A DNA stretch of 64,000 bases, from positions 434,001-498,000 of the forward strand of contig NZ_PDKG01000001.1 of NCBI RefSeq assembly GCF_004116725.1, read 5' to 3'. Source of the DNA: Arcobacter sp. CECT 8986 (GTDB lineage: Bacteria; Campylobacterota; Campylobacteria; Campylobacterales; Arcobacteraceae). Made by a program: the position numbers and the translations under genes. Numbering within the stretch: the first letter of the stretch is position 1; each line of letters starts with the position of its first letter. This document shows, one piece after another, positions 34,786-44,080 of the stretch. The notes beneath the pieces were generated by a model. The model was not told the DNA's origin. It did not search any database and worked only from the letters and a program-made list of their open reading frames with translations.

Positions 34786-35907
34786 TTAATCTATTTTCAT
34801 AAAATCTAGAATTTTATTACATCTTGATTCATAAGTAAAATTACTTAAACAATAAGTATATGCGTGTTCAGCCATTCTTTTTCTTTTTTCACTATCATTA
34901 GCTAAGCTTTGTAATGCATCTTCCCATTCACTATAATTTTTATTATCTACTAAGATAGCTTCTTTATCTGTTATTGTTTCTCTTATTGCAGACATATCTG
35001 AACAAATTATTGCCTTTTTAGAAGCCATATACTCAAAAATTTTAATAGGAGACATATATTCACTATTCCTATTCCCCTCTTCATTTGTCTGATAAGGAGC
35101 AACAAGAATATCACATAAATTTCTATATTCATAAGTTTTTTCTGGACTAATAAAACCATGAAAATATAAATTTTCTAAATTACCACTATTTTCTAACCAA
35201 AAATCAATATCTTTTTTCTTTCCACCTACTACATGAAAATTTATATCTTTAAATTTTGAGGCTAAGTGTATAATTATTTCTATCCCTCTTCCTTTAAAAA
35301 GGCTTCCTATATATCCTACATTTACTTTATTTCTAAATTTCTCACAATTTAAAGGAATTGTATTAAAATCTTTTGATACAATAGTTGCACTTTGAATAAC
35401 AAGTATTTTATTTAAAGGAATATTATACTCTTCACTATAAATATTTTTTAATTTGTTTGAAATAGTTGCTAAGTTATTAGAATATTTATTTTTAATAAAT
35501 TTTTTAAACATTTTATGTTGAAAATCATTTTTATAAAAAGGTTCATGCACTTCAAACAATACATTATGACCTTTTCTTTGCGCTAAATAAAAAGCAAAAA
35601 AATCATCTCGTCCATATACAATATTTGGCTTAATTTTTTCTATTTCAATTAAACATCTTAATGAATAAATTTTCTTTTTTAGATATTTAATATTTGGAGA
35701 AAAAAGTTTCTTAAGTTTAAAGTTTTCTTTAACTCCATAATAAGAAAAAGGATTTTTTACATTATCCTCTTCTAATTTTTTTGTCCATGGAGCTAAAAGA
35801 GTAACCTCATGACCTAAAGATGCAAATGATTCACACATTCTCATAACATTAATACTATTTGCCGTTTTAGAAGGAATAATTGATCTTGATATATATACTA
35901 TTTTCAT
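34786..35907 (-). CDS. GT4 glycosyltransferase
   Basis: 373 residues. SRSIIPSKTANSINVMRMCESFASLGHEVTLLAP at the N-terminus, VGYIGSLFKGRGIEIIIHLAS, and the C-terminal ILVAPYQTNEEGNRNSEYMSPIKIFEYMASKKAIICSDMSAIRETI carry the GT4 fold; the tail region has a usual second-helix FTYESRCNKIL. The NSINVMRM start is typical of wbnK/WbuB-like transferases. It lies 12 bases after the WaaL stop and is the last gene of the waaC-to-waaL run. Confidence 0.9.
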   Translation of the reverse strand: MKIVYISRSIIPSKTANSINVMRMCESFASLGHEVTLLAPWTKKLEEDNVKNPFSYYGVKENFKLKKLFSPNIKYLKKKIYSLRCLIEIEKIKPNIVYGRDDFFAFYLAQRKGHNVLFEVHEPFYKNDFQHKMFKKFIKNKYSNNLATISNKLKNIYSEEYNIPLNKILVIQSATIVSKDFNTIPLNCEKFRNKVNVGYIGSLFKGRGIEIIIHLASKFKDINFHVVGGKKKDIDFWLENSGNLENLYFHGFISPEKTYEYRNLCDILVAPYQTNEEGNRNSEYMSPIKIFEYMASKKAIICSDMSAIRETITDKEAILVDNKNYSEWEDALQSLANDSEKRKRMAEHAYTYCLSNFTYESRCNKILDFMKID

Positions 35908-35919
35908 TATTATTCCTTA

Positions 35920-37257
35920 TTATCTTGTGATACCAATTATTAAAAAAAGTATAACAAATCCTAAATAAAAGAAAAAGGTATTCTTTGAAAAAGGTTTATA
36001 ATCTATATCATAATTTTTATTTACAATTAAACATGATACAAAAGTAGCAAATAATGGTAAAGAAAATGTTTCAAAAAATTTACTAGGTACCATGTACAGT
36101 AAAATTGATATACTTAAAATTATTAATAAATCTTTATTATATTTGCTAAGTTCTTGATAAGTAAATATCCTATAAAACATAAAAATCAAACCAAAATATC
36201 CAAAGAGTCCTAGTTGCATTAAAATTTGAATATGGGTATCATGTGGATTTGCTATAATATCTTTATCTTTTAAATATGCATATTTATCAGGAATAATTTT
36301 TCTCACTTCATCCATGAAATCTCCAACACCAACACCAAAGAAAATATTTTTTTCAAAAAGTTCAAATCCATATTTAGTAAGTCCCATTCTTTGACCAACA
36401 GATGTATTATAATCTTCATTTTCAATCACTTTCTTAACACTATCAATAGTCTGATTAACTCTTATATTAATTGTAGAAGAATATTTATAACCTAAAAAAC
36501 TAATTGTTGATAATAAAATTAATGCAACCAAAAATGCTTTAATTAATCTTTCTCTATATGTAAGAATAAATACAATAAGAATAGAAATAATATAAATTAC
36601 ATAACCTGTTCTTCCTGCAATAAAAGACATATTTAAAGTTGCAGTTGTCATAAAAATTATACTAAATATTTTAACTTTTAAAGAAACATCTTTCTTATTC
36701 AAAAATTGATATAACAAATAAGATATTACAATTGCAAGTCCATAATTATGTCTTATATGATTATAAAATGGAGCAGGACTAAAAAGAGTTGTTTCATATA
36801 TTTCATATTTTCCTATATAAAATGATGTAGGAAGTAAAGAAAAATTAATTGCATAAGATATTAATTCTGTAAAAAACATTCCAAGAACAAATGCTCCAAT
36901 TATTCGAAAAGCAAATCTCACATCCAAAAAAGATAAAAACATTAAAGGGAAAAGTAAATATTTTGCTTTATCCATATGCGCTTTTCCAAAAGTAATATTC
37001 TCAGTATATAACATTCCAAAAGCATTTATTAAATAAAAAATCAAAAAGGCTTGAACTATTCTATTTGAAAAGGCATCTTTTAAATAAAACCAATAATCTC
37101 TTCTATATAAAAAAAGAACTAACATAGTAAAAAACAATGAACTCTTTGCATTATTATTTATTGGAATCAAAAATGCATATAAAACAAGAAGATGATTAAG
37201 CCATAAGGTAATCTTATCTTTTACATTTTGAGATGGAGCTTTTAAAATATTAGTCAT
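35920..37257 (-). CDS. waaL: O-antigen ligase (WaaL-type, Wzy_C domain)
   Basis: 445 residues with about ten membrane segments and a large loop holding GVGVGDFMDEVRKIIPDKYAYLKDKDIIANPHDTHIQILMQLGLFGYFGL. The ANPHDTH(I) histidine and the RxGYV-like segment AGRTGYVIYI earlier are characteristic of the O-antigen ligase family. It would join undecaprenyl-linked O-chains to the lipid A core at the periplasmic face of the inner membrane. A polymerase (Wzy) cannot be excluded by sequence alone. The ATG overlaps the LtaS-like stop by 4 bases. Confidence 0.85.
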   Translation of the reverse strand: MTNILKAPSQNVKDKITLWLNHLLVLYAFLIPINNNAKSSLFFTMLVLFLYRRDYWFYLKDAFSNRIVQAFLIFYLINAFGMLYTENITFGKAHMDKAKYLLFPLMFLSFLDVRFAFRIIGAFVLGMFFTELISYAINFSLLPTSFYIGKYEIYETTLFSPAPFYNHIRHNYGLAIVISYLLYQFLNKKDVSLKVKIFSIIFMTTATLNMSFIAGRTGYVIYIISILIVFILTYRERLIKAFLVALILLSTISFLGYKYSSTINIRVNQTIDSVKKVIENEDYNTSVGQRMGLTKYGFELFEKNIFFGVGVGDFMDEVRKIIPDKYAYLKDKDIIANPHDTHIQILMQLGLFGYFGLIFMFYRIFTYQELSKYNKDLLIILSISILLYMVPSKFFETFSLPLFATFVSCLIVNKNYDIDYKPFSKNTFFFYLGFVILFLIIGITR

Positions 37258-39263
37258 CTATTTCCTTTTTGTTTTTTATATTCACTATCTATTAAATATT
37301 GAGATATTGCAAGACATGCTTTATAATACTCTAACATAGGTTCACCCTTTTGACTTAAGGAATCAAATCTTTTTACTTGTGTTTTTGTATTTACAACCAA
37401 TGAACCATTTAATCCATAATGTTTTACATTTTGATTAAATAAATTTTTTCCTATTGATATATAATTTTGATCTTTTAAAGTTAAATTATATAAAGTTGGG
37501 AATATATCCTTATGTGAACCAGCTAAAGTTGTATCAATATTTAATTTTTTTCTTAAATCCTTAGGAATATAAAAATATAAAGGAATATTTTTTGAATTTA
37601 ATATTTTTTTATCATCATATTTCATAATACCATCAATAGTATTATTATCAGCAGTTATAGCAATAATAGTATTATCTTTAAATTTAGTCTTTTTAAACTC
37701 ATCTAAAAATTTTCCAATTTCATCAATTGCATAAGCATATGAAGCAAATCTTCTTTTTGCTAAATCTAAATCTCCAGTAATATGTTTTTTCAAATTATCA
37801 CTAAATATTAAACTATTTCTTTTATAATCTTCTGGCACACTATAAGGAGGATGATTATTTGTAGTTAAAGCAACGATAAATTGTTTTTTATTAGATGTCT
37901 CTAATTTTTTTAAGATATAAGATAATAAATATTGGTCATAAATTCCCCAAGGATGAAAGTATAAATCTTTATTTTTACTTTTATCTTCTAAACTATTATA
38001 AATATCCATTTTTCCATCAATATTATCATATCCTTGATATTTAACAAATTGCCCAATACTTCTCCATGTCAAGTCTCCACCATACATAAAACTTGTTTCA
38101 TATCCATTTTCTTTGTATAAAAATGCAGGAGTATATGTAAAAGGTGTTTGCTTATAAATTGATTGAGAAAAAGCAAAAGAAGCAGGTCTATGAGGTATAT
38201 TTAAAAGTAATGATTCTAAACTTGATATTGTTCCGTCACCTGCAGATATAAAATTATTAAATAATATATCTTCATCAAAATGTTTTTTTAATGCACCTAA
38301 AATATCAAATTTATCACTTTGATATTTTAAAATTGGTTTTCCAAAACTTTCAACCATTAAAACAATAACATTATACTCTTTATCATCAAGTTTTACTGTT
38401 TTATTAGTAATATTTGATAAAAGATTTTCTTTATTTATATTTGGTGTACCTTTATAAAGTTGAAAAGCTTTTTCAATATTATTTTTATATCCAGTAGCTT
38501 CTAATAAATCATATTTTCTACTCAAATATTTTTTTCTTGCACCATACGCACTTGTGAAGGCTCTAAATCCATTTTGAGATATTTTATTGATAAATTCATT
38601 CGTTGAAACATTTGGTATCATCTTACCTAAAGGATACATTCCTAATGTTCCTCTAATTGCCAAAAAGTTTAATATAAAAAATAGTAAAAAAATAACAGCT
38701 GAATATTTCAAACCAAAAAATGATTTAATTAAACTATCTTCTTTTGAAAATATTTTTTTGATTATAATAAATAAAGAGATAATATAAACAAAGAATATTG
38801 ATAAAATCATAACAACATTATAATTTTCCCAAAATGTTTCCATCAATGCTTTTGTATCATCATCCATAAGACCAAAAAATATAATATTTATGTGCTCTTT
38901 AAAATATGAGTAAAACCCAAAATCAGCACATAATAGAAGACTTACGACAACATAACACACAAATAAATATAAGACTAAAAATTTCTCAAAATATTTTAAT
39001 AAAATCTCTTTTTTTGTGTAATATAAAATTATTAAAAGAATAGTAGGCAAAGTTTGAATGTAACCAATAACAGTTAAATCAAGTCTAAACCCTAAGAAAA
39101 AGGCTTTAAAAACATCTAAATAGTATCCACTTAGACTATCAAGAGGTGAATAATAATTAAAAAATACTAATCTAAAAATAGACATAAAAACTAAAAAAAC
39201 AATGTGTACAAATAAAAGTTTTTTAAATATATTAAGTACACGAGATATCATGTTTTGATTCAT
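37254..39263 (-). CDS. LTA synthase / sulfatase-fold phosphoglycerol or pEtN transferase
   Basis: 669 residues. Five membrane helices (about residues 14-200) then a periplasmic sulfatase-fold domain: MVESFG (E305), catalytic nucleophile in AGDGTISSLES (T345), TTNNHPPY (H471), ITADNN (D539-N540) and AGSHKDIFPT (H584). In LtaS, EptA and OpgB the metal-binding pair at 539-540 is Asp-His; here it is Asp-Asn. It probably decorates LPS or a periplasmic glucan with phosphoglycerol or phosphoethanolamine, and DgkA nearby could recycle the diacylglycerol such a reaction releases. The exact group transferred is an inference. Overlaps neighbours by 4 bases on both ends. Confidence 0.83.
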   Translation of the reverse strand: MNQNMISRVLNIFKKLLFVHIVFLVFMSIFRLVFFNYYSPLDSLSGYYLDVFKAFFLGFRLDLTVIGYIQTLPTILLIILYYTKKEILLKYFEKFLVLYLFVCYVVVSLLLCADFGFYSYFKEHINIIFFGLMDDDTKALMETFWENYNVVMILSIFFVYIISLFIIIKKIFSKEDSLIKSFFGLKYSAVIFLLFFILNFLAIRGTLGMYPLGKMIPNVSTNEFINKISQNGFRAFTSAYGARKKYLSRKYDLLEATGYKNNIEKAFQLYKGTPNINKENLLSNITNKTVKLDDKEYNVIVLMVESFGKPILKYQSDKFDILGALKKHFDEDILFNNFISAGDGTISSLESLLLNIPHRPASFAFSQSIYKQTPFTYTPAFLYKENGYETSFMYGGDLTWRSIGQFVKYQGYDNIDGKMDIYNSLEDKSKNKDLYFHPWGIYDQYLLSYILKKLETSNKKQFIVALTTNNHPPYSVPEDYKRNSLIFSDNLKKHITGDLDLAKRRFASYAYAIDEIGKFLDEFKKTKFKDNTIIAITADNNTIDGIMKYDDKKILNSKNIPLYFYIPKDLRKKLNIDTTLAGSHKDIFPTLYNLTLKDQNYISIGKNLFNQNVKHYGLNGSLVVNTKTQVKRFDSLSQKGEPMLEYYKACLAISQYLIDSEYKKQKGNR

Positions 39264-40045
39264 TTATCATTTTCCTTTAAATTATATAAGATTTCAAACA
39301 GTTTAAAAAATAAAATAACATCATTTCCTAGAAATTTTCTAATAAATTTAACTTTACTTAATTTTATCAATAAATAAAATTTACTTGCAAGTTTTTGAAG
39401 TCTATTTTTAAAATCATAATTTTTAGTATTTTCTATATATTTATCAATAAATTCAATATAGTTAACTTCAACTTTTGCTCTTATTTTTGTCAAAGACAAT
39501 AAAAAAAGTAAAAAATCTCGAAACTGTAAAGTTTTTAAATCAATAGAACTATCAAAGCTATCTTCTAAATCAATGGAATAAACTTTTTCATCTTTAAAAG
39601 TTAGATTTCTTGCTTGTGCTCCACCATGGTATTGGTTATTATTATGGATAAAACAAATTGCATCAATAGCTTTTGATACATAAAAATCTATTATTTCTTG
39701 TGTAGCATCTTTTTTTCGTATATATGAATTTATATTTTTACCACTATCTTCTAATACAAAAAAATCACTATTTTTAAAAACTACATTTGGAACGGGAATA
39801 TTCAATTTTTTAAACTCTTCTAATTTTGTACACTCAAACTCAAGAGCTTGTATTGCACTTTTTTCTTCAACAGGAGTTATTAATTCTAATTTAAAAAGTT
39901 TATAATAGATTTTATGAGAAAGTGAAGATTTTGTTGGTCTTGCTTTTTTTAACCAATATTTTTTTTCATCAAAAAGAAAAGAACCAATTTCTGAAGAACT
40001 ACTTTTATATTCGTTTAAAACAAACTCTTCAAAGCTCTTATGCAT
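39260..40045 (-). CDS. Kinase-fold protein, LPS kinase-like, catalytic loop HGGAQARN
   Basis: 261 residues of protein-kinase-like fold. N-lobe YWLKKARPTKSS, then ALEFECTKLEEFKKLNIPVPNVVF and FFVLEDSG, a catalytic loop QYHGGAQARN (H140 to N147) lacking the usual Asp (G142), and SIDLEDSFD with the metal Asp D159. It resembles bacterial LPS kinase/BUD32-like proteins. With Gly in place of Asp, activity may use another base or be absent. The ATG sits inside the end of dgkA (8-base overlap), and it precedes the LtaS-like gene by overlap, so the three are cotranscribed. Confidence 0.68.
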   Translation of the reverse strand: MHKSFEEFVLNEYKSSSSEIGSFLFDEKKYWLKKARPTKSSLSHKIYYKLFKLELITPVEEKSAIQALEFECTKLEEFKKLNIPVPNVVFKNSDFFVLEDSGKNINSYIRKKDATQEIIDFYVSKAIDAICFIHNNNQYHGGAQARNLTFKDEKVYSIDLEDSFDSSIDLKTLQFRDFLLFLLSLTKIRAKVEVNYIEFIDKYIENTKNYDFKNRLQKLASKFYLLIKLSKVKFIRKFLGNDVILFFKLFEILYNLKENDK

Positions 40046-40394
40046 ATATTATCACCATAATCCAGCAAATAACATGTAAAATAATAGAAAACATAACAGC
40101 AGTAGAACCAATATCTTTTGCAGTTTTAGCTAAAGGAGCAAACTCTTTAGTTACTAAATCAACAACATTTTCAATTGAAGAGTTTAATAACTCAACAATT
40201 AGTACTAAAATACCAGTAACTAAAAGAATTAACTTACTAGTTAAAGATGCATCAATAAGTATTATTCCTACAATTATAAATATCGCAAAAATCAACTCAA
40301 GTTTAAAAGAGCTTTCTGTTTTTAATACATGTACCAATCCACTTAGAGCATATTTACTGTTTTTAAAAAGATTATATTTTGGTTTATTATTCAT
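40038..40394 (-). CDS. dgkA: Diacylglycerol kinase
   Basis: About 118 residues with three membrane helices: KNSKYALSGLVHVLKTESSFKLELIFA, then VELLNSSIENVVDLVTKEFAPLAKTAKDIGSTAVMFSI. The ExxNTAIE-like segment is ELLNSSIENVVD and the KDxGSAAV-like segment is KDIGSTAV, both active-site motifs of DgkA. It phosphorylates diacylglycerol at the inner membrane, recycling lipid released by glycan-modifying transferases such as its neighbour. I prefer the ATG at 40394; an in-frame ATG at 40409 is possible. It overlaps the acyltransferase gene end. Confidence 0.92.
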   Translation of the reverse strand: MNNKPKYNLFKNSKYALSGLVHVLKTESSFKLELIFAIFIIVGIILIDASLTSKLILLVTGILVLIVELLNSSIENVVDLVTKEFAPLAKTAKDIGSTAVMFSIILHVICWIMVIIYA

Positions 40395-41304
40395 GTTTGT
40401 TTCTATCATATAAATTTTTATAATATTTTTTCCATCTTTTATGTTGCCAAAACCATAAATGAGGATATTCTAAAATCTGTTTTTCTATTATATCTGATTG
40501 CATTTGAGTTAATTCTTTTATCTTATCATCTGTTTTAAAATCAAGTTCTTTACAATCAATCATTTCACCAACTTTTAATGTATAATCTCTAAAATCATTC
40601 ATTACACAGAATATTGGGATAATTACAGCATCAAGTTTTAATGCCAATCTTGATGTGGCATCAGTTGCCATTACTTTTTTATTAAAAAATTCAATTTCGA
40701 TACCATTTTTCATATGTTGGTCAATTACTAAAGCAACTGCTTTTTTCTCTTTAAATGCTTTTAGCATTCCTTTTGCAGCAGATTTTTTTTCTAACATAGT
40801 AATATTATTTCTATCTCTTGCTTTTTCATACATATCATTAATATATGGATTATCCATTTTTCTATTTACAACTGCTAATTTCCCATATTTCAATGCAACA
40901 TATGGTAATGCAATTTCCCAGCCACCATAATGAGCTGTAATATAAATAATCTTTCTATTTTCTTTTATTGCATCTAAAATAACTTGTTCATTTTCTATAT
41001 TTGCTTTACTAATTAATTTCTCTTTTGAAATATGCTGGTTTTCAACAAACTCATACAAATTAAAAAGTAAAGATTTATAAGAAGTAAAAATTATCTCTTC
41101 TTTTTTTTCTTTGCTTATAGAATCACCATAAACTAAGTCCAAATTCACATTTGCAATATGTAAATGTTCTTTATTAAATCTATTAGCTAAATGTGCAATA
41201 AATATTAATATTTGTTTTGTAATAAATTTAGGACTTACTAATATTATAAATTTAAAGATGTTATATAAAATATATCTATAATAATCCTTAATTTTTCTCT
41301 TCAT
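40387..41304 (-). CDS. htrB: Lipid A biosynthesis acyltransferase (LpxL/HtrB family)
   Basis: 305 residues. One membrane segment near the N-terminus (about 13-35) and the catalytic HYGGWE (H-x4-E) motif with surrounding IYITAHYGGWEIALP; VIDQHMKNGIEIEFFNKKVMATDATSRLALK is the usual second motif. It adds a secondary acyl chain to lipid A. Directly after waaC, overlapping it by 17 bases, as in Campylobacter LOS loci where htrB follows waaC. Confidence 0.93.
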   Translation of the reverse strand: MKRKIKDYYRYILYNIFKFIILVSPKFITKQILIFIAHLANRFNKEHLHIANVNLDLVYGDSISKEKKEEIIFTSYKSLLFNLYEFVENQHISKEKLISKANIENEQVILDAIKENRKIIYITAHYGGWEIALPYVALKYGKLAVVNRKMDNPYINDMYEKARDRNNITMLEKKSAAKGMLKAFKEKKAVALVIDQHMKNGIEIEFFNKKVMATDATSRLALKLDAVIIPIFCVMNDFRDYTLKVGEMIDCKELDFKTDDKIKELTQMQSDIIEKQILEYPHLWFWQHKRWKKYYKNLYDRNKHE

Positions 41305-42313
41305 AAAGAATTTCCTTTGCTACTTTGACAATACTACTTTCATCTATATCTTTAATTGAGAAATCATTCCTATCCAACTTATATGGATCAACATTAGAAT
41401 TTGACTCAATAATTTTATTAATTTTTGTTTCATATGTATTTCTATAACCTGGTGTATTACCAAATAGAGTTATAGAAGGAATATTTAAAGCCCATGCCAT
41501 ATGTGTTGGACCAGTGTCATTTCCAATTAATAAATCTGTTTTTGAAACAAGTGCTTTTAAACTATTTAAATCTATTTTAGGAAGCATTTTTGCATTAGTA
41601 GTATTTTTTTCTAAATAATTTGCAATATCTTTTTCTACTTCACTTCCCCAAGCTATTAAAAAATTTTCATTTATAGAATTTACTATTTTAACAAATTTTT
41701 CTTTAGAATACATCTTACTAGGCCAACTTGCACCAACTATTAATAAAATATTCTTTTTTGTATTACTTAAATAGTCATATATTCTTTTATCTTCATCTTT
41801 AAAAAATAAAAAAGGCTCTTTATTTAAAATATCATCTTTTGTAATATTAAAATCAAATGGTTCTGACATTATTTTTGCATTTCTTTCTATTACATTTGAA
41901 TCATAAGAAATAGAAACTTTTTGTTTGTAAAAATTACTTGCAAACTTCTCTCTAATTGAATCTTTTGAAAAGCCAACAACATATTTCCCTAAAAGTTTAG
42001 AGACAATTGCAGATTTTATTAACCCTTGAGCATCAATAATTAAGTCATAATTATTTTTAGAATATATTCTTGTTAATTTAATTTGAGAAAATAGTTCTTT
42101 TTTATCTTTTTTTATACTTTTAAGATTTAGTTCATAGATATTATCAATATGTGGATTATTTTCTAAAACTTTACTAAAAGCTTTTTCAACAAACCAATCA
42201 ATTTGAATATTTGGATAATGTTTTTTTATAAATTGTAAAGCAATCATAGAGTGAATAATATCACCCATTGCAGATAGCTTTACAATGGCTATTTTGTCTA
42301 ACTTTTTAATCAT
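41288..42313 (-). CDS. waaC: ADP-heptose:LPS heptosyltransferase I
   Basis: 341 residues, GT9. IVKLSAMGDIIHSMIALQFIKKHYPNIQIDWFVEKAF is the WaaC N-terminal signature, with LLIVGASWPSKMYSKEKFVKI and LLIGNDTGPTHMAWALNIPSITLFGNTPGYRN in the C-terminal half. It adds the first heptose onto Kdo. It opens the LPS locus that closes with waaF near 24 kb. The start overlaps the end of the ppx/gppA gene (ATGA), and the acyltransferase gene starts inside its own end. Confidence 0.95.
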   Translation of the reverse strand: MIKKLDKIAIVKLSAMGDIIHSMIALQFIKKHYPNIQIDWFVEKAFSKVLENNPHIDNIYELNLKSIKKDKKELFSQIKLTRIYSKNNYDLIIDAQGLIKSAIVSKLLGKYVVGFSKDSIREKFASNFYKQKVSISYDSNVIERNAKIMSEPFDFNITKDDILNKEPFLFFKDEDKRIYDYLSNTKKNILLIVGASWPSKMYSKEKFVKIVNSINENFLIAWGSEVEKDIANYLEKNTTNAKMLPKIDLNSLKALVSKTDLLIGNDTGPTHMAWALNIPSITLFGNTPGYRNTYETKINKIIESNSNVDPYKLDRNDFSIKDIDESSIVKVAKEILYEEKN

Positions 42314-43779
42314 AGAAGTTCTATATTTAAATTATTTGGTTTCTCTAATCTGTCTAAAGAAGACTCTATTAAAAATGAGTATTCAGGTAGCTTAATTTTT
42401 AAAGTTTCATCATCTAACTCATATTCAACTTTTGGCTTAGTAAAATCTTGGTTAATCATCAAATTTAAAGATATCATAAATGACATCCATTGCATTGTTT
42501 CTAAACTTGGCAATAGTTCTTTATATTCATATAAATCTTTTTTTGTTGGTAAAGATTTTTTTGAGAACTTAATAGTATGTGCAACGATAACTCTTGAAGT
42601 ATGTAAAAAGTCATAATTTAAACCATTTAAAATAAAATTAAAAGTATTATCATTAACTTTATAAAAATTCAAAGAAGTACCAATAGAGTGAAGCTTTGAA
42701 GATACAACCAAAAATGTTTTAAACTTATCATCTAAATTATGTAAAGGTTTTAATGCTTCAAATATTTTAGCTGCATTATTACCATAATAAGCACTTTGAT
42801 TACTATCTAATTCAAATCTATCTAATAAAGACCTAACACTTACATTAAAATTTGATGGAAATCTATGATTTGAATTTCTTAATAAATCACAAAGATAAAC
42901 ACCTTCCCTTACACCAACTCCTGAAGTGATTACTTTTTTTATTTTTAACTCTTCTAATATAGAATTAAATATAAAAGTACCCTCTTTAATAGTGTCAAAT
43001 CTATCTTTTTTAATACCTAGATTTTTTAACTCATCAGTGCTTGTTGCATCTATAATTTTAGTGATTAAATCTTTTTGTTCTTCTACATTGTATGTATATC
43101 CATGAAGAACATCTAAGCAATATGAAGTATTTTTCATTATTACTTTTGTAACGGCTCTGATACTTCCACCAATTCCAACTGCAACTTGAGGAATATCAAT
43201 ACCTAATTCAAAAATCTTTTCAATATTTTTTTTGATATATTCTCTAGCTTCTTTGATATTTCCTTTTTCAAAGAATATCTCATTTAACCTAACTGTTCCT
43301 ATATCCAAAGATATTGTTTTTTCTATTACTCCATTTTTTATAAAGCAAAATTCAGTAGAACCACCACCAATATCTATTGTAACAAATTCATTATTGTGAA
43401 GAAGATTTACAGCAGCAACACCGCCATAATAAGCCTCTTTTTCACCATTAATAACTTTTATACTTAAGCCTAGCTCTTTTTTTACTCTAGATAAAAAAAC
43501 TTTTGAATTTGGTGCATCACGAAGTGCAGATGTAGCAACACAAATCACTTTTCTTGATTTAAGTGATTTTGAAATATTTAAAAAAGATTTTAATGAGTTA
43601 AAAGCTCTGTCCATTGGTAACTGCTGAAGATTACCGTTATTTTCATAACACCCTTCAGAGATTTTAACTCTACTTTTTGTTTCATTTATCAAATGAAACG
43701 CGAATCTACTACTTTTTTGTAATACAACCATACGCATTGAGTTAGACCCAATGTCAATAATAGTTGTAATTTTTGCCAT
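42310..43779 (-). CDS. Ppx/GppA exopolyphosphatase / pppGpp phosphatase
   Basis: 489 residues. An ASKHA-fold phosphatase: TIIDIGSNSMRMVV (phosphate loop 1), VATSALRDAPNS, FVTIDIGGGSTEFCFI (phosphate loop 2), AVGIGGSIRAVTKV, and a C-terminal all-helical HD-like domain (about 310-460). Such enzymes cleave polyphosphate or convert pppGpp to ppGpp; the two activities cannot be separated here. One base separates it from the ferredoxin gene upstream. Its location ahead of waaC suggests cotranscription with LPS genes. Confidence 0.9.
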   Translation of the reverse strand: MAKITTIIDIGSNSMRMVVLQKSSRFAFHLINETKSRVKISEGCYENNGNLQQLPMDRAFNSLKSFLNISKSLKSRKVICVATSALRDAPNSKVFLSRVKKELGLSIKVINGEKEAYYGGVAAVNLLHNNEFVTIDIGGGSTEFCFIKNGVIEKTISLDIGTVRLNEIFFEKGNIKEAREYIKKNIEKIFELGIDIPQVAVGIGGSIRAVTKVIMKNTSYCLDVLHGYTYNVEEQKDLITKIIDATSTDELKNLGIKKDRFDTIKEGTFIFNSILEELKIKKVITSGVGVREGVYLCDLLRNSNHRFPSNFNVSVRSLLDRFELDSNQSAYYGNNAAKIFEALKPLHNLDDKFKTFLVVSSKLHSIGTSLNFYKVNDNTFNFILNGLNYDFLHTSRVIVAHTIKFSKKSLPTKKDLYEYKELLPSLETMQWMSFMISLNLMINQDFTKPKVEYELDDETLKIKLPEYSFLIESSLDRLEKPNNLNIELL

Positions 43780-43780
43780 A

Positions 43781-44038
<258 letters not shown>

Positions 44039-44080
44039 CTACCTAATCCTAAGTTGAAATATTTATGTTGGATTTATAAC

